A stretch of 64,000 bases of DNA, taken from assembly GCA_000181795.3 (NCBI GenBank), contig CM012953.1, positions 4,984,395 through 5,048,394 of the forward strand, in the 5' to 3' direction. Below, piece after piece: positions 23,053 to 36,877 of the stretch; within the stretch, counting starts at the first letter, position 1, and every line of letters starts with the position of its first letter. The notes beneath the pieces are model-generated. The model was not told where the DNA came from. It saw only the letters and a program-made list of their open reading frames with translations, and made no database searches. Origin of the DNA: Trichinella spiralis (Eukaryota > Nematoda > Enoplea > Trichinellida > Trichinellidae). Position numbers and translations under genes: made by a program.

Positions 23053-24777
23053 TCACTGCATTTTAGAAAATGCTGTTGGTATCAGAATATTGGATTCCAT
23101 TTTAACTACCAGTGGAACTATTCAAAAAAAGAAAAATAATCAGTTTGTTTCTCAGATCAAATAAGCATGCATAAATTACTGTTATTATTATTATTATTAT
23201 TATATAAAATATTAATATGTTGGTGAAGATAGTATTAAAATTGAATACATTTTTATTATCTCATTAACAAATTCCTATAAAAAGTTTTTCACAAGTTGAA
23301 TAAACAAAATCATAAATAAATACTAAAAAGTAATAATACTAATTTGAAAAGGTAAACTCGTTTCAGTTTTCAAATTAACTGAGATTATATTACACTAAAT
23401 TTCTGTACCTGTATAAGCGACATGCATATCCCAGCCAGGTGCACGCCAATTGTCTTCTCTTAAAATACGTCGATTTTCCAAGCTCTTGTAAGCTGAACAA
23501 AAAAAAGTAATGCTAATTAAAAATGCATGCGTAAGTAAAATTACTTCTCACTTCACATACCCCAAATGTGAGTTACTTTATAAAGACGACCAACTTGGGC
23601 AAAAAATCCAGCTACATTTTGATCCCCTTTCCGGCGATAATTTATCGCTTTTTCCCTGAAAATTATTCCTCATTTTTTATCAAATGATAATTCAAAAAAT
23701 GCAAAAAAAAATTTCTGACCAATTTTTTGCCCATTCGAGCATTGTCCCGGCCTACCAATTAAAAAATACATTTAGAAAAGAACAAAAATAATTGTATAAA
23801 TAAATTTAAATAAAAAAAATGTATACTTTTAAAATGTAAGTTCGAATTTCGTACAGATTTTCCGAACAACGTGGCTGTGGTTCACCCCAGAATGCAAAAG
23901 AAAGTGCCAGTGAACTGGAACGTTGCTGACACTGTTTCGCAAATTCATCTGATAAAAATCGAATTTCCTAAAATATGAGATTATTTTCATAAATACATAA
24001 TTAATAATGATAATAATTATTAAAAAAATTGTTCATACTTTATCACGAACTCGAAGTTGAAGAGTTTCATCAACACCTGCATAACCAGTTGTAAATCTCC
24101 AAAGATGAACTACAAATATTCTCAAAATTATAAAACTACAACTGAAGAAAATAATCAAATAAGTTAGACTTTTGAAATTGAAATAGTAGTTTATGGGAAA
24201 AAAATTTTTTATTTTGACGCACTTGCTTGATCTTCTGTACCGTATACTGTTGACCAACTGCCAAGAAGCTGAGCAGGTGATTTGTGTTCAAGCAATTTTG
24301 AGTAATTTTCGCTAAAAAAACAATTCTCCAATCCAGCATTAAACAAAACAAAAATTATTCCTCCTATCATATTAAAACAGCAAAGAACAACTTTAATTAC
24401 TAATTTTTCAAATAGCTTTCCATTTTTCCAGGTTGAACGTTGTGATCTGAAAAGAAAATTATAAAATTCAAAAACAAATAAGAAAACAACAACAACAACA
24501 ACAACATACATGATATTTCATAAACGTAATTTTTATCAGAAATCAGAGATGAATGCCCTCCGGAGGCATCTTTTATCTTAGATTTTCCAAAAAAATTAAA
24601 AAGAAATCTACAATTTACTGCTGCATCCGGAAATGTTCGAAAAAGATTCGTACGCCTGAAACTAATTTATTAATAAATAAAACACAATTATCAAACGTAA
24701 TTTGATGCAAAAATAGCAACTTGCCTCATGATACCAAAATGTGGAGAAAATGATGAATAATAATGTTGAAGTTGCAT
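23053..24777 (-). CDS. NIPSNAP-family mitochondrial protein
   Basis: About eight short exons on the minus strand assemble into the NIPSNAP order. They read YHNVQPGKMESYLKN, LLGSWSTVYGTEDQA, IHLWRFTTGYAGVDE, LSFAFWGEPQPR with NLYEIRTYILK, then GTMLEWAKNW, FFAQVGRLYKVTHIW and APGWDMHVAYT. The terminal exon at 23053-23117 encodes VPLVVKMESNILIP, matching the conserved C-terminus. NIPSNAP1/2 associate with mitochondria and mark damaged ones for mitophagy. The N-terminus before DASGGHSSL is poorly conserved and Arg/Phe-rich, consistent with a transit peptide. The intron 1 donor appears to be GC (AG|GCAAGT). An acceptor-like tgtttag lies 9 bases before the ATG. Confidence 0.9.
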
Positions 24778-25134
24778 TGAAAAATGCTAAACACAAGATT
24801 GATGTATATATATAATGGAAACAACATTTTCCAATTGCTTGTTATATTTTCATATTAAGAAAAAAACTGACGTAGAAGAAATTTCTGATTTATTATGAAA
24901 AAGTTGATTCTTAATTCAGTTTCATTGCAGAGCAAATTTTGCCTTAAACAATAAATTAAAAATTAAATAAACGTCACTACTACTAAGTGCAATAATAATG
25001 TACAATTCGTATTATTGCAAAATAAAAAAAATGGAAAAATATGTGCATGTGAATAGATACATTGATAAGTTTTTGCAAAATAAGACCAGTCGAAATGTAA
25101 TAAATTTTAATACAACATTGATAAGTGTAAAAGA
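24778..25134. other. Short THOC5-NIPSNAP intergenic gap
   Basis: 357 bp on the shared minus strand. A TTGTGTTTAG acceptor-like site lies at 24787-24796, immediately 5' of the NIPSNAP start. The spacing and the site fit a polycistronic transcript resolved by trans-splicing, which is an inference. Confidence 0.4.
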
Positions 25135-28100
25135 TTAAGAAAACAACGAAGAAATAAACTGATCAACGCAGGCAAGTGGTGGTTCACGATCACGTCCTCT
25201 GAAAGCAAAAAATATAAATATATTGTTCACAGAATAACTTTCCAAATTATAACATACCTATGCATGTTGGGCAATAGATTATCAATGAGGGAGTCTCTAT
25301 TTTCGTCAATTCCAAAATTCAAGTGCAATGCTAGGTGCATCAAAATCGGTACGCATTTAAATTGAACAGATAAAACTTCGTCTTTATATTCAGGAGGGAT
25401 TTTCTTGATGCACACAAAGTTCACATGTCGTTCCATAGCCTAAATTCAGTAATTGAAATAATAATCAACATAATCATGGAAAAAGTAGACAAATACCAAT
25501 ATATACATACTCTAACAATTTCATTGTTAAAACTTGTATATTTGTCGGAATTTTTGGAAAAACAAAAAAATAGCTTTGGTGCTACATCAGGATATTTACA
25601 GCTAACTGCAAGCAGCACCTCGAGTTGCACTGAAAAGTCGATACATAAATGTATATAACAATAAAATTATTTGCACAATTAATTAAATGCGACACTCACG
25701 AGTTTGCAATTTAAAAGATGCCTTGAAAAACCAATCCTTATTGTTGATCAACTTGTTTTCACACTGTCGCTTCGTCGCTTCGTGATTCTACAAAATTATA
25801 ACAACAACAAATAAACAAACAAACAAAACAAATAAATGCAATGCTAATGTTGTCAGTGTATAAATAAATTGTTTCACTTGAAAATCTGCAAACGTTGCAC
25901 AACGCCACGATACAAATTCAACTGCACTGGCAACTGAAGACCAAGATGCCACACTGTCGGGATATTTCAATTCCAACGACCCTGCAAAGCAGTGATAAAA
26001 AAATTAATCATCAATTTCATTCAAAAGTAAATGAAAATATAGGCAATAACAAATAATAATAATAATGCTTACACATGGATATCAATTGTTGTAACAGAGA
26101 GAATCTTATTCTCATTCTTCTCTTCATTGCAGCTATGACGGTGAATAGAAAATCCAACGAATCGCTGATGTTCAAATCGCTTAAATTCAAATCTTCCCTC
26201 ATCACGGTCACATCGGAACGTTGTTGCGTCACGGGCACCAGATTGCCCAAACGTTGCAACCAAAAATACATTCTCCCAATAGTTTCAATCTCTTCAGAAA
26301 TATCAATTCTAGGTTGGAAAAGAATGGCAAAATGAAACAAACATCTGATAAACTAATTAATAATGAAATTTATGCTTCTGAATGTCTGATAATCAATGAA
26401 TACAAAAACTCAATCACAGTTATAAATTTCCATCTACTTGTAATATTGAAGTTTAGCAGCCATTGCCACGTCTGGACATGTAGTGCCAGAATCATTTGGA
26501 AATAGAAAATCCAACAATGATTCATTGAATAAAAAATGCCTAAAAATATTAAAAATAACATTTCATAAAACCAGACCAAAACAAAAAAACGAACTACATA
26601 CGAAAAACGCGCAGAAGATGCTTCATTGGGCAACTGAACGTTGGTGTGGACGCTGAGTAATTTCAATCCAGTCAAGTATTGCAATTTCAACGAAAGAACA
26701 CATCCGTCTGAAATTTGCAAAAAAAATTAAATAACAATAATAATAAATATGATAAATAAATTAATTTTACTATCCAGTGCAATTTCTAATTGAACAGACA
26801 ATGGATGCACTGATAAATGATATTCACGTAAATTCTCTTGCATTCGCTTCTCCTCTTCAACGCGACTTTCATCTTCAACGCTGGTCAACATTTCCCCATC
26901 CGTTGTATCGGATTCCATTTCTGAAACGTCTAAACTAACAATTGAATATTGTCTACCTGTTTGTTTGTTTGTTTGTTTATGCTTTTTCTCAAAATCAAAA
27001 TATACATCAAACACAACATTTTGTCATTATTTATTACCTTGCAGTGAAGACGACCGTGCCAAGTTGACAGCAAGCTTCGTCAAATCGCCTTTAATATTAA
27101 CGGATATTTTTTCATCTAGAATATGAAAATTATCAATTAAAAAAATACACATAACAGAATTGAACTGAACTACAATTACCATGTATATCATTGAATGCAA
27201 TAATTTGCATAAAAATAAAAAACAATGGTCGTGGTAAGTGTTGCAAGCGCTCTTGAAACAGAGTGTCATTATTCGAATCCCAACCGACCAGCTCTTGCAG
27301 CGGACGAACGGCCTTCGAGAAAATTTATCTTTTATCAATTTTCAATAATTGCATCAACAATAATTTACCTTAATAACCGATAACAACAGCGGATTAAATT
27401 CATCCAACTTTTTCTTCAAAGAAGAATTTTCGGCTATTATTTTTTTATTCAGTTCTTCAAGTTGTTTGATTTCTTCTCCTAATCTGTAATAATTTATGTT
27501 AATAAATTTATTTATTTATGCGTGAGCAGAATATAAAATCAAAATAACAACAACAACAACAACAACCTCTTCCGTGTTTCCAATTCCCACGCTAAACGGG
27601 CAGTGTGCAACTCTTGGGGACACTTTTCGATCAATTCCTAGAAAAAAATTCATATGTATTGAAAAAATCAAACTATAAAAAAATAAGTAAGCAAACTTTT
27701 TTCGACTCATCTGTACAAGCTTCAGCAAAGAACTGCTCCAGTGGAAGTAATGCAATTTTCTGATCATCAGAGCTGAAATCACGGAAATCATCAAATTCAT
27801 TCGAAAATAATGCTCTAATTAATATTTAATTTAATTTAATTTGAAAAAAAAACAATGCCGTAACTACCTAAAGTTCAAATGATGCTCCTTTTCTTTCACT
27901 ATTAAAGATACTTCTTGTTGAGCATTCTGCAGCTTAGCAAACTTCTGTTCCACCTCTTTGATTACCTGAAGAAAATTTTTAAAAAAATATTAGAATAAAA
28001 ATAAAATATTCAAACGTTTGATATAAAAATTGGAACCTTTTGCAATTCTTCTTTTAAAATGCTGTTCTTATATTGAAATAAACGATTCAGCTGCTTCAAC

Positions 28101-28377
28101 AATGCCACACTGACGAGATTGTTCTCTTGCACTTCATCAATGGACAGTGTGCTCTTGTCTGTCGACATTCGCATGAGCAAGTGCTCAATGATCTGGTGAA
28201 ATTCCGCTGTAAATGCACTAGCATCGGCACTGGAAGCATCTTGATCTTCTTTTTCAAAAAAAATCTAACTTGCACAACAAAAAATGAATAAAACAGAAAA
28301 AAATTATAAATAAAACAAACAACAACCTGAACATCATTTTCCGACTGTGAATCTTGTTCTTGATCTGGAAGAGCCAT
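25135..28377 (-). CDS. thoc-5: THO complex subunit 5 (THOC5/Fms-interacting protein)
   Basis: About a dozen exons on the minus strand. The N-terminal part contains LKQLNRLFQYKN and coiled-coil sequence with LPLEQFFAEA, then LAWELETRKRLGEEIKQLEE. This follows the THOC5 pattern LARLDWELEQRKRL. Next comes RPLQELVGWD with LPRPLFFIFMQIIAF (human: PLPPPLYVLFVQ). The last exon begins GRDREPPLACVDQF, near the RGR-type end of the human protein. THOC5 joins the THO/TREX complex, which couples transcription to mRNA export in the nucleus. The gene lies 348 bp downstream of merlin on the same strand. A TTTTGTTCAG acceptor-like site is 17 bases 5' of its ATG. Confidence 0.85.
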
Positions 28378-28724
28378 GATTTTCTATTTCTGAACCTGAA
28401 CAAAATATTTTCGAATCGAAACATTCAAAATTCAAATTAATACAACATGATCGACAAGAAAACGACAATAACGCAGAGATTTTCATCTGACTCGAATTGT
28501 AAAACATCAAACTGAACATTCACTATGGAAAAAGCAAACATTCCCTTTATTCAAATTTCAATAAAAAACTAAGGCAACAATATTGGAAATTATTTTCAAT
28601 AATAACAATAATTTCACCTTTCTGAAAACAAGCAGATGCAACAAAAATTAATCACATGATATAAAATCATGACGAAATAAAAAAAACATTTCGTTGAATC
28701 AAAAAAAATAAAGAAAAAAACAAA

Positions 28725-31700
28725 TCAGAGACCATCAAAAAGAGCAACCCTTGATTTTGCCGAACCTGCGCCAGACTGAAAAAGTAAAAATAATTTTTAA
28801 ATTCAAAAAAAAAACATATTTATCAAATTTTTAAACTCACTTTACGCAAAGTTGTATACTTGTCATCACCGAGCTGCAGGCTTTCTTGATAAGCGCGATC
28901 GAGATCGGTTTGTTGTTCTTCGACTTTTAGACCTTCAATTTCTGACCGAAGTTCACTCAATTGTTCTTGCAAATGTTTGCTCTTTTTCAAATATTCAACT
29001 CTAAAAGCCAAATTATCAATTGAAAAAAATTATCATAAACATATGCTAATTTTCGTATAGTCAGTCTCGAAAGCAAAAAATACAACCTTTCTTTTTCAAT
29101 TTCAGCAGAAAGACTTTTAATATCTCGTTCCGCACCAACTGGATCCGTATGAGAAGCCATACCGCCGAAAGTGCAATGGTCAGCGATTGGTGAACAAACC
29201 AAATGAACACGATCTTGTCCACCAGTGGGAAATTCATAATTGTTTGTCAATGGCATCGGCTAGAAATTATGCATTAAAAACTGAAATTTAAAAAACAAAC
29301 AAACAAACAAACAAACAATTGCTATTTACTGAATATGGACTAGTCATCACTTCGCGCAATTTACTCTTGGCGAGTTGTTCTGCGTTATAAGCACGCATCA
29401 GATCATTTTTCAATTTCTGTGCTTCTCTAGCTCTGAAAGAGAATTAAAAAAAATATTTTTTTAAAATAATATTTATAATTTATTCTATATTATATTAACC
29501 TGTTTTCAGATTCTTCAACCATTCTCGCAGCAATCAGCTCAGCTTCTCTGGCTTTTCTTTCCATTGAATATTTTTCCTCCTCATTCTAAAAATACTTTCC
29601 AATATAGTAGTAGAAGAAAATAATAATGTGGGAACCAAAAATAAAAAAAAACTATAAACAATTTCAAAAGCATGCTAGAAGGATAGAAATGTTCAATCAT
29701 GAAAGAGGGGAGGAGGGTAAATAAAATGAAAAATTCACAGCACAAATGACGTTCAAAAATACCCGAATAGCAGCAATACGCATACGCTGAATCTCAGCTT
29801 CCGCATCAGCGGCACGTTTCGTTAAAACAAATGCCTCTTCTTCACTGATCTGTGCTTTTTCAGCAAGAAGATCAGCAGTTTCTTCACTTCTTTTCTACCA
29901 AACAAACACATTAATTCCATATCGCTTGCATATTCAAATGCATACAACATTTTATTAAAATTTTAAAATTATTAAATGAAATAATTTTACCAGAGCTTCT
30001 TGAGCAGCTGCAATCTGTTCTTTCAGTTTAGTCAGCTCTTGTTGCATGCGATCCCTTTCTTTTTCAGCTTGCACACGCCGTTCTTGCTCTTTTTCCAGCT
30101 TTTGCTTTTCTGCCTGCAAACGAAAATCAAAAAATGGGCTTTTTTCTTTTTCCACGACTACATGCAACATGAATAATAATATTTTGCCTGCCGGCGAAGT
30201 CGTTCCTCTTTAGCTTGAGCTTTCATCTGCTGCACTTCCAACGTATCAGGCTGCCTTCTTCGAAGATACAAACTGTGATTTCCAATGCACAGATCGAGAA
30301 TCTGTTCAAAAAAAAAACCAAATCAATCATCATTAGGTATTCATTTTAAAATAATATTCAGATATTGGAACAAAATGCTTACCACTTTGTTCACCGCTAC
30401 ATTCTGACTGGTAAATGATACCGTAGCTACACTATTTTTATCCAGTGTTCGAATGAGGAACTTGAATCAATTTGAAAAACAATTAATTCTAATAAAATTT
30501 GAATAAATAAATATGGATAGCAACTTTTTTCTCTTTATAAGCAATGTTCCGTATTTCACTCCAGGCAAATGAAGCCTTCGGGATCAATTTATTGTTTTTC
30601 TCATAAACGTTCAAACCAAGAGGACCGACTCCAAGCCACAAATTCGATTCTTTTCGATTCTGAAACAAAAATGAACATCCACTTATGAAGCTTGACCAAA
30701 TCTGATGAAAACCAACAAACAAAATACATTTATTGGAAAATACTGCATGCCATACATATCCAAATCTTGAGCTATACGCAAATATTCCAATTCCGCTTCT
30801 TCTCTGAAAATATTATTCAAACAATAATACAACACATAATTTAATGGTCATTTTTTTAAAAAAATAAATTTCAATTTACTTTGTCATTCGTTTATTATTC
30901 ATCCACCATGTTTTGATCTTGTCTTCCCACATTTCACAGGTCATTTGATATTGATCAAGCACTCTTTGGGGAAGCAATTCTTCCAGCGCAAGTTCACAAA
31001 TATCAATGTTCATATCACAATAATCACCGTACTTCACAAAAGAAAATACCAACACTTTATTGTAACATAAATGGTATATTGAAAAAATAAATGAATTTTT
31101 TTACTTTAGCCTGCACAGCATATGAAGCTAATAAAACTGACGCTTCAGGAGGGCAATAAATATCCATATTGAGAACTGACTGCTTCACTTGAAGAAAAAA
31201 TAAATGTTGAGTAATAATTTGAATCAGTTCTTCCGAGACATCTTCTGGAAAAAATTTTGCTAAAAAATAAAAATGATAACCATTCTCAGCTTTCTTTATG
31301 TCCTGTGAAGTAATCTAAAAAATACAATACACACACATATATATATACAGCTAACAAATCGTGTTTGAAAAAAAGTACATAACAATCACACCCTGAGATC
31401 AAAACTGATCCAACCAAAATAACCTTTTTTGTTAATAAATTGTAAGCCAAAATACCACGTTTCTCTCAAGCCAATTGTTCGACAAACTAGCTCGAAAAGT
31501 TCTCGGCCCGTTATCTTTTTCTAAAACAATTTGCTCTTACAAAAAGCAAAATCAAAATTCAGCTCTCATTAAATTCACAATTGAATACTGCTAATCTAAA
31601 ATTAAAAGAAATCAAACTGAAAGTAAATTATTCATTTAAAGAAACTAAAAGGACATGTTGAAAAATTATACTGGAACATTGAATTCGAGGTCAGCATCCA

Positions 31701-31806
31701 TGGTTGTAACCCGAACAGATAAACATTCATCAGACGACTTTGATCGTTTCTTCTTCCCATCATTAACACTCCACGTGTTACCAACTTTAGAAAAATTAGC
31801 TGGCAT
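28725..31806 (-). CDS. nfm-1: Merlin (NF2) FERM-domain tumour suppressor homologue
   Basis: Many exons on the minus strand. The FERM domain contains [48 protein letters not shown] and [20 protein letters not shown]. The helical region has [20 protein letters not shown]. The C-terminal domain has [20 protein letters not shown] and finishes [12 protein letters not shown]. That ending matches merlin (SAKSRVAFFEEL) and not ezrin/radixin/moesin, which end with an F-actin-binding RIDEFEAM-type tail. Merlin acts at the cell cortex upstream of Hippo signalling. The serine equivalent to the regulatory Ser518 is present, in the context KSLS instead of KRLS. An ATCTTCAG acceptor-like site lies 13 bases 5' of the ATG. 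Confidence 0.95.
29293..29318 (+). repeat. (AAAC)n microsatellite in a merlin intron
   Basis: About six AAAC units. Similar ACA-type runs occur in THOC5 introns near 27546-27566 and 26960-26980. Confidence 0.85.
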
Positions 31807-33363
31807 TTATTATTCGAACCTGAAGATGTAACATTTCAAAATTCATAAACAGCAACAGCATATTTGCCAATTTTAAAATACAGAAAATAATAATGATCGG
31901 TAAGAAAAAAAATTTTTTAATTATCTTTTTCAGTATTTTGCAAATATATTTTAGATTAATAATATGAATTAAAAAAAATACACTTACTTCTTTAATAAAA
32001 AAACCATCGTGTTGAAAAAATAATCGTGAACTTTTCGCATTACAGAAAGTAATACAGTATAGAAAAAAGTAGGTCTTTTTAAATTAAGCTTTCTTATGTT
32101 TATTTTTTTTGTGATCAGAATTCATTAAAATGTTATAAATACTCCAGTTATATATTAAAATGTTTTTTGTGAATGTGAGACAGATGAGTATTTTAGAAAA
32201 GTTTGCATTTCATAAGAAATAGTGCCCTGGGAATTGGAAAAATTTACACATTAAATAAAACCATAATATCTAAAAAGAACTTACATTTTGTGCATTAAAA
32301 ACTTTATAAAATGCATGCTATAAAACATCAATCTCAACAAAACCAAACATAAAGAAATTTGAAAATTTCTGGCCATTATAAATAAAATGATACGTTATAG
32401 TTGCGTTATAATAACCGTGAAGTGTTACGCATTTTTGATGATAAAAAAGTATAATTTCATAATGTTTTTACATAATGAATTTTTAAATTACGTTTTTTCC
32501 ATGAAATAAAATAAAATAAAAAACGGTATTATTTAAATAATAAATTTAATGGGATATGAGTGCGTTTAATTTTCAAACATAAATAAATGCATATTTTAGA
32601 TTGATGAATAAAGAAAGATGAATTTATTCGGATAAATAATACAATCATAAAATTATTATGTATGCTTTTCAAATGAATAAATAATCACATCAACAATAAT
32701 AATAATAATGCCCTTTCATAACAGAATTAAAATAGCTGTTCGTGCGTTTCTTCTTTCTTTATTTTAACAAACTTTCTGAGATAATGTTTTGTTTGGTTCA
32801 TTCAAATGCCAAATGTTTAGGAATTATTTTTACAAATTTTAATTCATTCGCCTTCGCCTCGATTTCGGATGTGTTTAACAGCTTTTTTATTAGTTATTTT
32901 ATGATTTTCGTTGTTCTTGTCGTTGAAGCAGCTGTTGTTGTTGTTCCACGCTTTGACAGTGTGAGTTTATAGCCCTATCGACAGAAAGTTTATGAGCAAT
33001 ATTTATGACGTAAGCTTTTTCGAAATTGCGTTTGCGAAACGCATTATTATCTTTATTAGCCACAGCGTGATTTTGCACTTCCTGTTCCGTTGTTTTTGCT
33101 TTACGGCAAATGACCGTCTGAAAAGCAAATGTTGTTTCTGAGATGAAGCTCAGTGGAATTAAGTTACAAGTCTTTTAAGCATTATCAGGCGGCAAAAATA
33201 CACAACAGTAAAAGTGTTTCTAAAGTAAAATCAGTGTGAAGTAAGTGAACGGCAGCAGCATTCAGCACTTTTCAACAATCTTTGTCGAATTATAATATTG
33301 CTTATTGATATAATCGTTCAAAAATTTCAAAAGTTGGTCGATTTGCTTTGACTTTATACAACA
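31807..33363. other. Divergent intergenic region between merlin and neprilysin 1
   Basis: 1.56 kb of AT-rich DNA. A 76-codon frame at 32742-32972 is hydrophobic but matches nothing I know. The region presumably carries both promoters. Confidence 0.4.
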
Positions 33364-35862
33364 ATGCAAAATTACTGTTTTAAGTGTGTTGTTTTTATAC
33401 AATTATTTGCACTTTTTATTGGTATAAGTACAGCACAAACTGATATGTCTGATCCAGCAAGCAATACTTTCAACATATCTACTTCACCTGGTTGGCGAGC
33501 GGTCGCTCGACTGCTTCGTCAATCTATCGACTTCACCGCCGATCCATGTAAAGATTTTTTCAAGTAAGTTTAATTATCAGTTTTTTAGTTCTGTTTTTTT
33601 TTAATTTAAAAATAATAGATTTGCATGTGGAACTTGGAATAAGTTGAATCCAATTCCTGACAGCAAAGATCGACATGATGCATTTACAATTGTGCGTGAC
33701 AGAGTAAAAGAGTCTATTAAAACTATATTCGAATCTGAAGAAGTGAAAAATCATTCTTCAAAAGCGCTTCGACTTGCAAAAACAGTTTACGATTCATGCA
33801 TTGAAAACCAAACAACTAAAGTGAACGAAACGCATCCTTTGTGGCAGATGATAATGGATTTGGGCGGTTGGCCGCTTTTTGAATTTTTAAACTGGAATGA
33901 ATCTGAATTTAACATGGAGTTGGTCATTGGGAAGCTTTGGCGCAAAAATTCTCTTCCAAGCTTGATCTCACCATACGTATCTGCTGACAAAATGAATGCC
34001 AGTGCTTACATTCTCTACTTAGACCAAGCTTATTTGGCTTTTGGATTGAAGTCTGAAGATTATTATTTAGGCGACAGATCTGATTATGTTGAAGTGCGCG
34101 ATGCATACCGTAAATTGATACAAAATTCAGTTTTACTTTTTTTGAACGACACAAATCGAGAACCAAAATTGAATGAATTTATGAAACAGCAGATCAATGA
34201 TATTTTGAATTTTGAAATTACACTTGCTGAATTGAACACACCAGTATCTCTGCGCAGAGATGAGACTGCATTGTATCATAAATTTCGTTTTGGTCAACTT
34301 TATGAATTGACCAATTCATTTGACTGGCTCATGTTTGTCAAAGGTCTTGATTTGGTGGAATATTTGACTTTAAATACTTCCGTAATTGTTACTGACCCAA
34401 CGTACATTATTCGTTTGACCAAAACGTTGAGCATAACTCCAAAAAGAACAATTGCAAATTATTTAATTTGGCGACTTGTATTCGATCAGATGATTTTCTT
34501 GGACCAAAGGTACAGAGATCACCTGTACGCATTTGTGAACATGATGAAAGGTGCTTTGGAACCAACAAGAAGTGATTTTTGCATTGCCTACATGACAGGA
34601 GAGCCAGATGATCACCGGCAATTTTTAGGTAAATATAAATTTTCGATATTTAGCATATCAACTGATATTCAATGTACAAATAAGATATTTCAGGATATGC
34701 TGTGGGTCGTGTATTTGTGGAAAATTATTTTCCTGAAGAATCAAAAATTCAATTATCAGAAATGATAAACAATATTATAAATGCATTTGATAGTCTAATT
34801 GACAAGATGCAGTGGATGGATGATACAACAAAGCAGTCTGCTAAAGCGAAAGCAAAAGGCATTCATGCCAGCGTTGGTTATCCTGATTTTATTTTAAATG
34901 ATAAACAGCTGGATGCATTTTACAGCGGTTTGATACTTAATGAACATGATTTGCATGAAGAGAACGCATCTACAAATAAAATTTTAAAAAGTGATTCTTT
35001 TTACGTTATTCACAACAAATTGATTCGTTGGATAATGGAAAAGCAGATTGCAAAATTGTCCAAAAGATTTGAAAGGAAAAGTTTCGGCGGATCTCCTGCT
35101 ACAGTGAACGCTTGGTATTCGAGTTTGAAAAATTCCATTGTTTTTCCTGCTGGAATTGTACAACCACCGTTTTTTGATCCTTCTTTCCCAAAAGCTGTCA
35201 ACTATGGTGCAATGGGATCAGTGATTGGTCATGAAATTATTCACGCCTTTGATGATCAAGGAGCTCAGTATGATCGACATGGGAATCTCATAGTGAGCAA
35301 ATTATATATTTTATTTTTGTTTATTGAAAATGTTATTTCAAATGTTTATTTAAATTTAAATTCTATTCGCAAACAGATGCTGCATGTGTAGGTTTTACAA
35401 GTGAGTAAATTTCAGAATTGGTGGTCTACAGAGTCGAAAGAAAAATTTAAAGAAAAAACCAAATGTATCGTCAATCAGTATAGCAAATTTTGTTATACAT
35501 ATCACGGAAATAAAATGTGCCTGAAAGGTGAACATACTCAAGGCGAAAATATTGCCGACAACGGTGGCTTAAAAGAAGCATTTGCTGGTTATAAAAAATA
35601 TGTTGAAGAACATGGCCAAGAGCCACGTTTGCCAAGCTTAGAGCAGTATTCAATGGAACAAGTGTTTTTCATGAGCTTTGCTAGTTTTTGGTGCGGACAA
35701 TACAAAGAAAAGCATCTGGTGAATTTGTTAGCCGTCAGTGAACATTCGCCTGGTGAATTTCGTGTAATTGGATCTTTGCAAAATTCTGAAGATTTCAATC
35801 GAGCATTCAACTGCTCAGTTGGTGAACCGATGAATCCAAAACACAAATGCATCGTTTGGTAA
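33364..35862 (+). CDS. M13 zinc metallopeptidase (neprilysin family), secreted type
   Basis: Four exons (33364-33563, 33619-34628, 34694-35292, 35416-35862) give 751 aa, full length for M13. The N-terminus (MQNYCFKCVVFIQLFALFIG, then ISTAQ) reads as a cleavable signal peptide, so the enzyme is probably secreted. Family landmarks follow: FACGTW; VNAWYSSLKNSIVFPAGI; the zinc site GHEIIHAFDDQGAQYD; GENIADNGG with the third zinc ligand; and the terminal CIVW. M13 enzymes cleave small peptides such as neuropeptides outside the cell. Introns fall at the same codons as in the second neprilysin at 39670-43249, so the two are duplicates. All catalytic residues are intact. Confidence 0.96.
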
Positions 35863-36820
35863 TTTTCTACTTGTTTCTACATTGTTCACACATAAAGTGC
35901 TTTATTTTTCATATTAACGTGCCAGTAACATGAAAAAGAATTGAAATGATGGTGTATCAGCTTTAGAATTTCTTTTTTAATTTTCCTACAAATGTGAAAA
36001 ATTTGATTCTTTTCATAGCAATATGAATTCTTCAATCATTGCTGAATATTAAAAATGTTTTTACATTCCAAACAAAAATTACTGCTTTTGCTATTGCTGT
36101 TATATGATTGGCAGTTTTGAAATTGAAATTCAAGTACATAATTATGACATTGATCTACAGTACGATGAATGGGTAAGATTTTCAATTTTCAGGCAGTATT
36201 TTGCAAATTCTGTAATTCATTTTAACAAAATATGAAAATTTGACATTTAACAAATTAATGAACAGGAAATGACGCAGAAATTAATCATTTTGCATTGAGC
36301 AATTGTGTATGGCGCTTTGTGTTTCTAATCAAACGTTGTTGCTTAATAATATGTGACATAATGATGCTCCTTTGAAACTGATCTTCATGTACAAAACAAG
36401 TTAATTATTTAATTAAACGCACATTGCTTAAAGTAATTCCATGCAAAACTTGATTTTTTTCTAGTACTTTTATTTTTGCTTCTAATTTTGTCACTGGTGT
36501 TATTTTTAACATCAGCATTAAAAAATACGAATTAGAATAAATTATTGCAAATGATTGGTTGAATTCAGTTTGATTCAAAATTTTATTAAATTAATTATAT
36601 TGTAAAAAAGTAATTCAAAAATTAAAAAAAACATCAACAAATTAATATATCAATAATATCTGTTAAGTAGTGGGATTGATTAGTGATGCTTGTTGTTTAT
36701 GCAGAAATGATTAGCCGTGTGTATGGTGTGATTATTTCTTCCAATTAAAAGAATCCTTAGCAAACCGGTAAAACTGGAACTTTGAGCAGCGAGGTCATTG
36801 GCGTTTGACCATGATGCGTA
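35863..36820. other. Spacer between neprilysin 1 and the acyltransferase
   Basis: AT-rich, with no gene seen. It holds the neprilysin 3' UTR and the acyltransferase promoter. Confidence 0.4.
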
Positions 36821-36877
36821 ATGGGAGTCGACATCAAGCGTGCAGAATCTGTCGCTTTGCAAAATTGCTACTTTCCA

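Noticed and set aside
28725-31806. Ezrin/radixin/moesin identity for the FERM gene
   Set aside because: The C-terminus is [12 protein letters not shown], as in merlin, and lacks the ERM actin-binding tail ending of the RIDEFEAM type.
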